This document shows, in pieces, positions 46,759 to 55,556 of a stretch of 64,000 nt of DNA. How positions within the stretch are numbered: position 1 is the first letter of the stretch; every line of letters starts with the position of its first letter. The notes below the pieces were generated by a model. It searched no databases. It saw only the letters and a list, made by a program, of their open reading frames with translations, and was not told the origin of the DNA. The stretch comes from G963422275 sp963422275 (GTDB lineage: Bacteria; Pseudomonadota; Alphaproteobacteria; Rhodobacterales; Rhodobacteraceae), in assembly GCA_963422275.1 (NCBI GenBank), contig OY729418.1, positions 434,001 through 498,000 on the forward strand. Reading direction: 5' to 3'. A program made the position numbers and the translations under genes.

Positions 46759-47253
46759 TAGACGTCGCCCCCGAGACGGCCATCGCCGTAAGAGAGTGCA
46801 GATACCAAGAACTGGAACCAATCCACTAGGTCGTGTACTCATTAGTTTTGATCCGGAGGCGGATGCAGGCGAGGGCGATTGCGGCGAGGAAGTTTCTTGC
46901 AAGCTTGTGATGGCGGGTCGCGATGCCTCGGAAGTGTTTGAGCTGTTGAAGAAGCGTTCGACGAGATTGCGTTGGCGGTAGAGGTCATGGGATACCGAGC
47001 GCTGCTCCCTGCGGTCCCGTTGGGTCGGGATGTGGGGGCAAGAGCCATGGTCGGCAATGAGCTTGAGGATGGCGCGGGAGTCGTAGCCGCGGTCGGCGAC
47101 GGTGTCCCGGGCCGGCACGGCAGCCTTGTCAGAGGCTTGGCCCGGGGTGAGCGCGAAGCGGCGCGGCAGGCCGCGACCGTCGACGACGACATGGATTTTG
47201 GTGCTCAGCCCGCCTCGCGAGCGTCCGATGGCGTGATCCGGACCCCTTTTTTT
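46747..47253 (-). pseudogene. IS427-type transposase ORFB, frameshifted
   Basis: Entered by -1 frameshift, it reads K-K-R-G-P-D-H-A-I-G-R-S-R-G-G-L-S-T-K, then V-A-D-R-G-Y-D-S (second aspartate) and R-N-L-V-E-R-F-F-N (glutamate). Near 46945 one base appears to be missing: the expected K-H-F-R-G-I-A-T-R segment continues in another frame (L-K-H-F-R-G-I-A-T-R-H-H-K-L-A-R-N). All three catalytic residues precede the break, but the C-terminus is altered. Confidence 0.75.
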
Positions 47254-47651
47254 CCGCCAGCGGCGTGCTGGTGGGCGCGCACCACCGAGGAGTCGAGGAA
47301 ATGAAGAGATCCCGGCGATCCCGTCGCCAGCGCCCCGAACAGGCGCTCCCACACCCCTTGCTTGGCCCAGCGGTTGTAGCGGTTGTATACTGTCGTATAT
47401 GGCCCGCAGCATTCCGGAAGGTCGCGCCACGGCGTACCGGTGCGCAGGATGTGAAAGATCCCGCTGATCGCCCGCCGATCGTCCACCCGCGGAACGCCCC
47501 GCGGCTTGTCAGGCAACAACGGCGAGATGATCGCCCATTCCGCATCCGTCAGATCGTGCCGTCCCTGCATCCTCAATCTCCCGCTGTTTGGAAGATTGAA
47601 TCACATCAGAGCCGAAAAGAAAATCCCTTTTCCCTTTATGAGTACACGACC
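46829..47651 (-). mobile_element. IS5-family element, IS427 type, with near-complete transposase
   Basis: An 823-bp element with inverted ends GGTCGTGTACTCATT and TGAGTACACGACC, bordered by TA on each side. It carries the two overlapping transposase frames normal for this group, ORFA (47205-47570) and ORFB, joined through a run of seven A on the coding strand (47247-47253). It sits directly beside the right end of the type A relic. The ORFB C-terminus has a further frameshift, so mobility is doubtful. Confidence 0.88.
47205..47570 (-). CDS. IS427-type transposase ORFA
   Basis: A 121-residue protein beginning M-Q-G-R-H-D-L-T-D-A-E-W, with L-L-P-D-K-P-R-G, G-I-F-H-I-L-R-T-G-T-P-W-R-D-L-P and the first catalytic aspartate in F-L-D-S-S-V-V-R-A-H-Q-H. 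GGGAG lies upstream of the ATG. The frame ends shortly after G-G-K-K-G-V-R; a -1 slip on the seven-A run would fuse it to ORFB. Confidence 0.82.
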   Translation of the reverse strand: MQGRHDLTDAEWAIISPLLPDKPRGVPRVDDRRAISGIFHILRTGTPWRDLPECCGPYTTVYNRYNRWAKQGVWERLFGALATGSPGSLHFLDSSVVRAHQHAAGGKKGVRITPSDAREAG

Positions 47652-47889
47652 TAAAGCGCTTTCGCGCTCGGCGGTGTTGCGGCCGGCGAGTCGGAGCGCC
47701 ATGTCGCACACGAGCTCCCGTAGAAGAAACCCGGATAGGTCATCGTAAGCCGGCCGCACACCTTTCTAGCTGCCATGTCGTAGAAACCGGCGAGCGAGAA
47801 CTCGCCCGTGCACATATCCTCACGCATCAGCACGACTTTTTGCTAGGGGCTGGGGAGGTTTTGCACCATCGCGGCCTTGCTCGAAAAGA

Positions 47890-48453
47890 TCAGATTACGG
47901 CTTCGAGACGTTTGGCAAGGGCGTCGAAGTCCTCGGTGCATTTTTGGCGGATCGCGGGGATGTTGCGTGCGGCCTTTTTGCCCAGCGCTTTGCGGCCACC
48001 GCCGGGACCGTCACCTGCGCCGTACGCCTTGGCCAGAGGGGCGAAATAGGTCTCCTTGACGTCGATCTCCGCGCGAACGTCTTCCCAACGCCAGTCAGTG
48101 GGCAGGCTCAGGCCCGCGAGAACCCAGGTTTCGATCTCTTCCCAAGCGTTCTCGGCGAGGAAGACACGGCCATTCCCGAGCTCGGTCTCGATGCTATCCA
48201 GCTGCTTGCGGCGGCCCTCGACGGCATCGCGGTCTACGCAGAGAATGAAGATATCCGTCATCCCGTCATGCAGGTTCACGAGTTCCCGAATGCGTGCGAG
48301 TTTCAGTGCCTCGACGACTCCGCCAAGCAAGGGGTCGCAGCAGACCTCTATACGTGCATGCTTTCGACCCATATCCACGAGGAGCCGCTTGAACAGCGGT
48401 TTCAGGATGTATTGGTCGTTGCGGAAATCCTCGGGAATGACCAGGACCCTCAT
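47890..48453 (-). CDS. TOPRIM/DUF4276-like partner of AAA ATPase
   Basis: A 187-residue protein. E8 in V-L-V-I-P-E-D-F and D74-R-D76 in L-C-V-D-R-D-A-V-E have the spacing of a TOPRIM-like nuclease core, as in DUF4276 and OLD-family nuclease domains. The C-terminal third is basic. The ATG overlaps the AAA gene stop (ATGA), so the two are translated together, probably as a complex. The pair resembles split OLD-like or PARIS-like defence modules, but no specific named system is assigned. The 238 bp downstream (47652-47889) hold only an unrecognised short - strand frame. Confidence 0.65.
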   Translation of the reverse strand: MRVLVIPEDFRNDQYILKPLFKRLLVDMGRKHARIEVCCDPLLGGVVEALKLARIRELVNLHDGMTDIFILCVDRDAVEGRRKQLDSIETELGNGRVFLAENAWEEIETWVLAGLSLPTDWRWEDVRAEIDVKETYFAPLAKAYGAGDGPGGGRKALGKKAARNIPAIRQKCTEDFDALAKRLEAVI

Positions 48454-49664
48454 TCCGATGCCTCCCAATCGTCTTCGTACCCTTCGGTGAAAGCGAGCGC
48501 GGTTTCCATCCAACCGCTGGCGAGAAGCCTGCCCAATCCCTGGGTTTTCCGAAACTTCTCGGCGTTGGGCAGGTCGGTTATCGGATGAATGACAGCATCG
48601 TTCTTATCCTCCAGGCGGCAGGTGACCGACATGTTCTTGAAGGTCTCGTCGCTCACCAAGGACAGCAGGTCGGGCGAATGGGTCGTGGCGATTACCTGCA
48701 CCCTGCCCTTCGCGGTCTGCCGCTCGATCAGATCTACCAGGAGATGAAGCCGCGACGGGTGAAGGCCGTTTTCGATTTCCTCGAAGAAATAGAGACCGTC
48801 CGAGTCCATGCCGAGCAGCGCGGCGATCATGCCGAGAAAGCGCAAGGTGCCATCCGAGGCAATGTTGGCCGATACCTTAAGTCCGGTTTTTTCGTGGATT
48901 ACGAGATGAACTTTGCCAGACGCATCGCGGGGGAATTCGAAATCCTCTACGTCCATCGGCGTCAGCTCCCGGACCCATTCGTTCAAGATTTTTTTACGTT
49001 CGGAATTGTTGCAAATTTCTTTCAGAACTGCAGGAAGATGCTCACCGCTATCACCCAAGGATGTCTGAACCTCAGGGGTCGGCTCTCGCATGCGATCCGG
49101 TGCAAAATCAAAAAAGCGTGCCTGATAAAGCACATCTATAACTTTTCTGACTTTCTCGTAAGTTTCGAAGTTGGATGCCCAGCGCAGGATTTGGAACAAT
49201 GCTGGTTGATCTCGGTTCAGGCTCCCGTTCTGGTCGTCGAAAACCTTCTCCGAATAAACTTCCTCCTTATTTATCGTCAAACTTTCCGCCGCAATTGAAA
49301 GCCTGCCGCCGCTCAACGCCTCGGGATTAGCTCGGATAAAGTAGCTCGCATCGCCTACGGTATCACAGCTCAAGCGCATCCTGACTTCCAGCGCAAACGG
49401 GGCGAGTTCCCGGTCTGATGTTGAGGCTCCGAACCGAACGATTCCGCTCGCCGATCCTCGAATCGGCTTCCAGTCGGCTCCATATTTCCCGCCGACGATT
49501 TCCGCGAGCGTGTAGCCACGACCGACGCCGTGGAGGAAACGGAAAGCGTCGCGGATGTTGCTCTTGCCGCTGGCGTTGGAGCCGACGATCAAGGTGAACG
49601 GGCCGACGCGCAACGTCTCGTCGGAAAAGTTCTTGAAATCAAAAAGGCGAAGCGAGGTGATCAC
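48450..49664 (-). CDS. AAA/ABC-type ATPase of an OLD-like family
   Basis: A 404-residue protein with an SMC/OLD-type split ATPase. Walker A is G-S-N-A-S-G-K-S-N at residues 28-36. Walker B is near residues 290-305 (Y-F-F-E-E-I-E-N-G-L-H-P), followed by A-T-T-H-S-P-D-L-L as the H-loop. No nuclease domain is fused; the downstream overlapping gene supplies a TOPRIM-like one. The start is GTG at 49664, chosen because GGAGGAG lies just upstream and the protein then opens M-I-T-S-L-R-L-F-D-F-K-N-F as family members do. Defence against phage or plasmids is likely but inferred. Confidence 0.82.
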   Translation of the reverse strand: MITSLRLFDFKNFSDETLRVGPFTLIVGSNASGKSNIRDAFRFLHGVGRGYTLAEIVGGKYGADWKPIRGSASGIVRFGASTSDRELAPFALEVRMRLSCDTVGDASYFIRANPEALSGGRLSIAAESLTINKEEVYSEKVFDDQNGSLNRDQPALFQILRWASNFETYEKVRKVIDVLYQARFFDFAPDRMREPTPEVQTSLGDSGEHLPAVLKEICNNSERKKILNEWVRELTPMDVEDFEFPRDASGKVHLVIHEKTGLKVSANIASDGTLRFLGMIAALLGMDSDGLYFFEEIENGLHPSRLHLLVDLIERQTAKGRVQVIATTHSPDLLSLVSDETFKNMSVTCRLEDKNDAVIHPITDLPNAEKFRKTQGLGRLLASGWMETALAFTEGYEDDWEASE

Positions 49665-49903
49665 GGTCTCCTCCCCGGCGGCGTACCCGCCCCGCTCGAC
49701 ACATGCATGATCCGGTTGGACAAATACGGGTGGCCGCACACCTTGTCGTGGAAGTGCACGTAGGCCGACACGAGGATACTGCGTCTGAACAGCGAGCGCA
49801 AGATAGAAGCAGTCATAGACCGTGTGGCGAGGTCGGCCACTTCATCGGAATGCTTTTCGTTGCCCAGCCATTTCACCACAGTGCTGGCATCGACCACACA
49901 ACT
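49661..49903 (-). pseudogene. VapC-like PIN toxin, decayed
   Basis: The beginning reads V-V-D-A-S-T-V-V-K-W-L-G-N-E-K-H-S, a VapC-type PIN start with its first aspartate. Soon after A-T-R-S the match jumps to another frame, where Y-D-C-F-Y-L-A-L-A-V-Q is the expected near-C-terminal PIN segment. An internal deletion plus a frameshift therefore removed the middle of the domain. Its 3' end overlaps the Shine-Dalgarno of the AAA ATPase gene. It is not expected to be active. Confidence 0.62.
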
Positions 49904-50121
49904 GGACCTGTACCGTTGCGGTCGTGGTCCACCCGTATCGGCACTGCCGACCGACGAACGGAGCCACTGACGAGCACAGCGAAGTCCTCTTCCGTGTCGA
50001 GTAGCGGCGTGCATAGAATCTCCCGGTGCTCGACTTTGGCGGACCGTTCGTTGGCCGCGGCTTTATGTTTGAGCGTGCCGACTACTTCCCGGTTTGCTTT
50101 TCGCACCATCAGTTGCGCCAT
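49873..50121 (-). CDS. FitA/VapB-like antitoxin
   Basis: An 82-residue protein beginning M-A-Q-L-M-V-R-K-A-N-R-E-V-V. The pattern A-A-A-N-E-R-S-A-K-V-E-H-R-E-I-L is the ribbon-helix-helix core of FitA-type antitoxins. The tail after residue 45 does not look like a normal toxin-binding segment and runs into the overlapping toxin remnant, so a frameshift there is possible. It lies immediately upstream of the decayed VapC, in the usual antitoxin-toxin order. Confidence 0.62.
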   Translation of the reverse strand: MAQLMVRKANREVVGTLKHKAAANERSAKVEHREILCTPLLDTEEDFAVLVSGSVRRSAVPIRVDHDRNGTGPVVWSMPALW

Positions 50122-50847
50122 CGAAATTGTCTTCAACGGTTCGTCTTCATTGCTATCATTCACATAAACCCCCCTTCCCGATTGTGCAATCCGGGCCGTG
50201 TTGCCACAGCGTCGTTTGCAGCCCCAGAGACCTCTGGCGCAGCAGGGCGAGACCGACGCGGGCGGCGATGTGGTTGGACAGCGATTCGAGGGTCGAACCG
50301 AGGGGGAGACACCTGCGGTTTCAGTTTCCGAGCTGTTCTTGGCCGGTCCCGACGCCCCGCTGGCCAAACAAAGGCAGGCGATGCGACTGTGGCTGCAAGG
50401 AGTCGTGCACACCGACGGGGACAGCTTCGTGGAAAGGGTTTCAGGCTGCCCGGGGGCTTTTGCTGCTTCGGGACAATGCGGTCGCGCTTCATGGGGTGTC
50501 GATGCCTGCAGGTGGAGCTAGCTTTCAAAGCCGTCAACCTGATCGACTTGGTAGCGGCCTGAAGTTGGAGCCTGCCCCGATCTCGGCACCGGCGGCTCTG
50601 GAAGTACAATACGGAACGAAATACCTGCTTTCGAAATGGTCTTTTTGAAGTGGTTTTGGACACTGGCGAGAAAGGCAGATATTTTTTGGAATCAAGCCCA
50701 CGGCATCCCGAAGCCAGCATGTAGTGGATCACGTAGAAGACTTCGCGGAGACCCGTTTTGTACAGCCACCCATCTTGCTCGACTTTGGGACCATCGGCTC
50801 GATGCTAGCCTATTCCGCATTGGTCGCGTCGTTTGGACTTTTACATT
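50122..50847. other. Relic-bearing gap without intact genes
   Basis: Around 50250-50560 (+) short stretches resemble the type B IS core (for example R-F-E-G-R-T-E-G-E-T compared with A-E-N-R-A-E-G-E-A near 24.75 kb). The remainder shows no clear content. No gene is supported. Confidence 0.35.
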
Positions 50848-51254
50848 GGCTCAGTTTGCAATCCGTGGGCAGGCCTGACAGACTGGCTTCCGATGTGCAT
50901 TGGAACGGGGACAGGCTGATGGAACGGGCGCGGTTTCGGGACTGGTTTTCGAGCTTCGATGAGCTGACGGCGGCGCAGCACCGGTGATCGCCCCGGACAC
51001 CCTGCTCGTCTCCGATGCCGGCCGCTGCCACCGGCCCGCCGCCGGCGAACGGGTGTACGGCGCCCTGCACATCCAGACGGTCAACAGCCGCCACAGCCAG
51101 ATCAAGAGCTTCCTGCGGTGCTTCCGCGGCATCGCCACCAAGTATCTCGACAGCTGTCCGAGGTGGTTCCATCTCGTCGTGCTCGGCAAGCATCCATCGC
51201 CAAGAGCCTGTCTCGCAGCAGCCAGCGCCAAGCCTACGATTCGCGAACTGAGCC
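50848..51254 (+). mobile_element. 407-bp IS1595-type deletion derivative
   Basis: It begins GGCTCAGTTTGCAATCC and ends CGAACTGAGCC, flanked by the 8-bp repeat TTTACATT (50840-50847 and 51255-51262). Its layout is that of the 406-bp copy at 33718: a transposase start (E-R-A-R-F-R-D-W-F-S-S-F-D-E-L-T) joined to the C-terminal segment (H-I-Q-T-V-N-S-R-H-S-Q-I-K-S, A-T-K-Y-L-D-S). The near-identical size and junction suggest both descend from one deleted parent. Confidence 0.85.
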
Positions 51255-51399
51255 TTTACATTTGGCATGCGTGACCTCGTTCCAAAGGCATGGTTCCCGC
51301 AATTCTTGGTTTGCCAATGCACCGCTATATCTTGAGGCCATGCGCGACTTATGGAACAAGCCCCAGACACGTATTTCGTTGCCCGAAGCTAGCTTCAGC

Positions 51400-52456
51400 T
51401 GTCTTGCCTGATCGGGGCTTGTCCCGGTATCGGTTTCGATGGCCATCCAACAGAGCAACACCATATGCCCCGACCAATATGCGGAAAAGACGGCGGGGGT
51501 CTGCGGGATCCACGCCAGTCTCGAGGATATAGTCGATCAGAAAGCGCAAATGCGCACCGCCTAGGCGTTCCTCCGTTTCGAACCAGCCACAAAGCATCAT
51601 CTCTTCCCGGCGCGGCTAGGGAGATTCCAGAATGTCCAGCGCGCGGACCGTCTTCGCTTCGGGGGCGTCGTGCGAAGGATGCTCGCGACCCGGTGGTTGA
51701 GAGGCCGGTTGGAGGTTAGCGGGGTCGGTTTCCCGCATCCAGTCATGAAGGATGTAGTCATTCACAACCTCCCAAAAGTCTTAGCTCAGTTTGCAATCCG
51801 TGGGCATGCTTGATGGACTGGTTCCCGATTTATCTTGGAACGGGGGACGGATGGATCGGGTGCGGTTTCGGGACTGGCTTTCGAACATCGATGAGTTGAC
51901 GGCGGCGCAGCGCCGTGAGGTTGCGGCGGTTTGGCAGACGCCGGACCCGGCTTGCCGGGATTGTCGAGGTCAACGAGACCTTCGCGCTCAAGAGCCTCAA
52001 GGGCAGGCTGTCGCGCGAGCAAGTATCGGTTTCGATCGCCGCCAGCGCCAAGACATGCCTGCAAATCGCGAATTGAGCCAAAGTCTTAGACCCGTTCTCT
52101 CAGCAGGGCCGGATACCACGCGGCCGTTTCGGCTGAGCATTCAATCATGCGCAAACATGCTCCAACCTCGCGTTTGACAGCACTAGTGTCGAGATCGGGC
52201 CGCCACTCGCCGTCTGCCCCGATGAACCTCAGACAGGTTCGTTCGAATTCGCTCTCCCTGCCGACGACCGCGCAAAAGAACACACCGCGCCGTGTGCCGC
52301 TGCTCATGCCGGAGCCGACCTTCCACGGTATGTTGATGATTCGCTCGTGGCATCCTTGGAGCGCCTTGCGTCTTCGGCAAGCAGCTTCTCGATCTCTTCA
52401 CGTGTCTCGGCGAACACTTGCGCACCTTGAGCAGCACCCTCAATATTCCAGAGACC
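51400..52456 (-). pseudogene. C-terminal remnant of a large protein, broken and interrupted
   Basis: Read on -, it starts at the boundary with a type B relic (F-G-L-W-N-I-E-G-A-A-Q-G-A-Q-V-F). It shifts frame near 52.37 kb to I-N-I-P-W-K-V-G-S-G-M-S-S-G-T-R-R-G-V-F-F-C, runs to R-E-R-V-stop, and resumes beyond a 297-bp insertion as D-F-W-E-V-V-N-D-Y-I-L-H-D-W-M. It then hits a second stop (E-S-P-stop, likely from TGG) and continues M-M-L-C-G-W-F-E-T-E-E-R with a later frameshift near 51.47 kb. The conserved look recalls C-termini of large helicase-related proteins, but the family could not be fixed. Clearly non-functional. Confidence 0.6.
51783..52079 (+). mobile_element. 297-bp IS1595-type deletion derivative
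   Basis: It has the left end AGCTCAGTTTGCAATCCG and right end CGCGAATTGAGCC, with the 8-bp direct repeat AAAGTCTT (51775-51782 and 52080-52087). It contains the transposase start (D-R-V-R-F-R-D-W-L-S-N-I-D-E-L-T) and a short 3' remainder. It interrupts the large pseudogene at 51400-52456. Confidence 0.85.
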
Positions 52457-53011
52457 AAACCGTTGCGACTGCGGGCGTTTTTCTCTGAATCTCACCTTCC
52501 GGAGCTAGCTTTGCACCTAGCGGGCTGCCGATCGGTGGCTGTTTCGCCTTTCGGACGCGGTCTCGGGGCCCAAAGGCGCGGTTTCAGCCTCCGATTCGAC
52601 GCATCGGGCAGGTTCGGGACAGACTCCGGCCCTCAGGCCGCGACGAGATCGATCCGGTTAGCCGCCTTGAGCAGGGTCGGAGCCATCGCCTTCAAAGCCG
52701 TTTCAGCCTCCACCGCCCGCGATCCACCGCCGCTGCGACGCCAGCCGGTTGAACCGGCGGCGGTGCCGGGACAGGGTACATCCCCGGGAAGCTCGGAACA
52801 TGATTCCCAACTAGATCCCCGCCTCGGCGAGGCAGGCGCTATTGGCGGCGCTCGACAGCCCCTTGCCGGCAAGCACTTGCCGGGCCGTGCAGTCGGCCAC
52901 CACGTTCATGAAGAAATCCATCAGTCTTTCCCTCAATCGAACACCGTAACAATGGCTTGTACAGATTCCAATGCAACATGCCAATAACCGGAGAGGCGCA
53001 TTTCGCAACAA
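52457..53011. mobile_element. Type B IS5-like relic
   Basis: It starts with the type B end ('accgttgcgactgcgggcg'). It holds the antisense remains of the transposase (ending near 'catgaagaaatccatcag', the reverse of the leader at 170-190) and stops near 52990. No frame is intact. It forms the 5' boundary of the pseudogene at 51400-52456. Confidence 0.5.
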
Positions 53012-53778
53012 TCTTAGACCATCATATCAGGTCAGGGCAATCGCTTTTCAATTTTCCAATCGGCGATTTGCGGCAACTTGACGATGGCACGAACCAGGCT
53101 AAGCAGGGCGTCGTCGTTCCAGCCAGCGTACTTCAGCTTGCTTCGCACCCAAGTAATTAAAAGCGCTCAGGCTCCCTAGATCCTCAAGGCGGGCTCGCAT
53201 CGTATCGAGAGTGCCCTAGTTGCTCTTCAGCGACAGAACGCAGCCGCTACCGCGGTGACCAACGTCTCGGCCGTCGATAATTGCGCGGTCATCACGTCAA
53301 CGGTCGCAACGTTCCCCTTGATGCTGAGTGGTTCCGCAAGAGCCAGCATTACCGTGGTCTCGACCAACTTGCCGTCCGCCCGAACTGGGCCAAGGGTCGG
53401 GTGCGTCAGCACCGCTGAGGGCGGACACTGGTGCACCAGATTACAAGGCACCCAGCTTCATGAAACGGCGCGGAAACGGCTCCTCGCTCTTCCCTGTCTC
53501 TGACTGTCGACACATCCACCGCCGCCAGAAACGATGCAAGGATGTGCAATGACCGTCATACAGCATCATTGCTTGACGCGATCGCTCTTTGCATCTATCG
53601 CACAAACTTCAAATTTGCTACGGTAGAACGGCGTGCGCTTTGGGAGGAGGACAGCACCAGTTCGGATTCAGGGAAAGTATATTCTGGATCCTAGACACTG
53701 CATTTTGCTCTCAACAGGGCTGCACGCTGTCGCAAGATGGCGTTCCAGTTCAGGCCGCGCAGCAATGGAGGTTTTCTG
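53012..53778. other. Region upstream of the cyclase operon
   Basis: On -, about 53040-53150 reads S-K-L-K-Y-A-G-W-N-D-D-A-L-L-S-L, similar to the ISAs1-type tail at 37.4 kb, so it may be another relic (low certainty). The rest contains no gene. The operon promoter must lie here, but no convincing hexamers were picked. A GGAGG six bases before the cyclase ATG is clear. Confidence 0.35.
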
Positions 53779-54702
53779 ATGAGCACATGGAGTCTGGAAA
53801 ACTGGTACCCGTCGAGATTCGGCAGGGACGATGTCATCGGGGCCTTGAATCTGATCACCCCGGAATCGATCCTCAAGGCGCTAGCATTGGTAAAGCAGGG
53901 CAAGATCTACGACCTATCGTTCATTCTCGACCAAGACATGCCTGTTCCCGGATTTCATGGCTCGTACTTCGCCAACACTCAATACACTCTGGAAAACGGG
54001 ACTGAATGGCACGCCCGGATGATCGGAAAGATGAACAACGGATATTCCGCCCAGAACCTGCGTCTGGCGATCAGCGACCATTCCGGCACCCACATCGATC
54101 AACTTAACCATGTTGGCCAGATGCAGGAGGACGGTGAATTTTTGGTCTACAACGGCATTCGCAACCGCGACATCATCGATACTTTCGGAACCAAGCGCCT
54201 GGGCGCCGAATCAATGCCGCCGATCATCGCCCGAGGCATTCTCGCGGATGTCGCCACGCACAAGCAGGTCGAAATGCTTCCGCCAGGCTATGCAATCCAA
54301 CCCGACGAACTGGATAAAGTCCTGCACGCTCAAGAAACCGAGGTCCGTGAAGGTGATGTGGTACTGGTGCACACTGGCTGGGGCCGAAACTGGGGCGATG
54401 CCGAGAAGACGCTCTCTGGAGAGCCCGGGCTGGGCAAGGCTTGTGCGGAATGGGCCGTGGAAAAGAACATCGTCTGCTGGGGGCTGGACCAATTCGCTAC
54501 CGACCCAATTCCGTTCGAATTTCCGGGAGAGGCGTTGCCGATGCATATCGCCATGCTGACCAAAGCTGGAATTCGGCTTATGGAGAACGTCAACATGGCG
54601 GACATCGTGGAGGACAAGGTCTACGAGTTCCTCACAATTGTCGCACCACTGAAGATCAAGGGTGGAACGGGATCTCCGGTCAGGTTGCTCGCGGTCGTCT
54701 GA
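53779..54702 (+). CDS. Cyclase-family metal-dependent hydrolase (kynurenine-formamidase-like)
   Basis: A 307-residue protein of the PF04199 'cyclase' family. The metal motif H101-S-G-T-H105-I-D107-Q-L-N-H111 is complete. Members hydrolyse N-formylkynurenine, isatin, cyclic imides or related amides. The start at M-S-T-W-S-L-E-N-W is chosen for its GGAGG site; the longer frame from 53737 lacks one. It is the first gene of a run ending with an aldehyde oxidoreductase, so it may open a ring or amide of the substrate imported by the transporter encoded next. Confidence 0.85.
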   Translation: MSTWSLENWYPSRFGRDDVIGALNLITPESILKALALVKQGKIYDLSFILDQDMPVPGFHGSYFANTQYTLENGTEWHARMIGKMNNGYSAQNLRLAISDHSGTHIDQLNHVGQMQEDGEFLVYNGIRNRDIIDTFGTKRLGAESMPPIIARGILADVATHKQVEMLPPGYAIQPDELDKVLHAQETEVREGDVVLVHTGWGRNWGDAEKTLSGEPGLGKACAEWAVEKNIVCWGLDQFATDPIPFEFPGEALPMHIAMLTKAGIRLMENVNMADIVEDKVYEFLTIVAPLKIKGGTGSPVRLLAVV

Positions 54703-54716
54703 CTGCGAACCGCGAC

Positions 54717-55556
54717 GTGAACGATATCACAGCAGTTTCCAATGCCACCGCTGGGTCGGCGGCAGAAGGCAATCATCCCTACATCCGCATCAAGGGCGTC
54801 ACCAAGATACTGCGCACCGAGCTGGGTGCCGAAATCGTTGCACTTTCAAGAATTGACCTCGATATAAACGAAGGTTCTTTCGTCGCTGTGGTCGGCCCGT
54901 CGGGATGCGGAAAGACAACTCTTCTTAATCACATCGCTGGTCTCGTGACGCCAACACAGGGCGAAATCAGCGTGGGAGGCAGGAAGATTCAGGGACCGGC
55001 ACGTGACCGCGGAATGGTGTTTCAAACTGATGCACTGTTTTTCTGGCGCACCGTTCGTCGCAACATCGAGTACGGATTGGAGACACAAGGCATCCCCCGC
55101 AAAGACAGGCGTAAGCAGGTGGACCGATACCTCGATCTAGTGGGACTGGAGGATTTTGCGGACCTGTATCCGAAGGAACTATCCGGCGGAATGAAGAAGC
55201 GCTGCCAGATCGCGACCGTGCTCGCAAACGACCCCGAGGTTCTCCTGATGGACGAACCGTTCGGGGCTCTGGACTATCCCACAAAATGCCAGCTTCAGGA
55301 ACAGTTGCTGAACATCCTGGACCATGAGCGCAAGACTACAGTTTTTGTGACCCATGATATCGAAGAAGCCCTATACCTTGCGGACAAGGTGCTAGTGATG
55401 GGACGGGGATCGATGCGTCAAATCGTCGATGTCCCCCTTCCCCGGCCGCGGCCGCCTGACCTGAGGTTCAGTGTGGAATTTGCACACCGCAAGGCCCACC
55501 TCTGGCGCCTGCTGGAGGGTTGGCAACCAAATGCAGAAGAGCCGGCCGATGCTTGA
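54717..55556 (+). CDS. NrtD/SsuB/TauB-type ABC transporter ATPase
   Basis: A 279-residue ATPase. Walker A G-P-S-G-C-G-K-T-T is at residues 60-68, with signature L-S-G-G-M-K-K-R, Walker B L-L-M-D-E-P-F-G-A-L-D and V-T-H-D-I-E-E-A. This is the nitrate/sulfonate/taurine/pyrimidine-precursor class. No ATG lies at the expected place; a GTG at 54717, 14 bases after the cyclase stop, is the likely start, with an unusually long N-terminus before the ABC fold. Its stop overlaps the permease start by eight bases. Confidence 0.85.
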   Translation: MNDITAVSNATAGSAAEGNHPYIRIKGVTKILRTELGAEIVALSRIDLDINEGSFVAVVGPSGCGKTTLLNHIAGLVTPTQGEISVGGRKIQGPARDRGMVFQTDALFFWRTVRRNIEYGLETQGIPRKDRRKQVDRYLDLVGLEDFADLYPKELSGGMKKRCQIATVLANDPEVLLMDEPFGALDYPTKCQLQEQLLNILDHERKTTVFVTHDIEEALYLADKVLVMGRGSMRQIVDVPLPRPRPPDLRFSVEFAHRKAHLWRLLEGWQPNAEEPADA

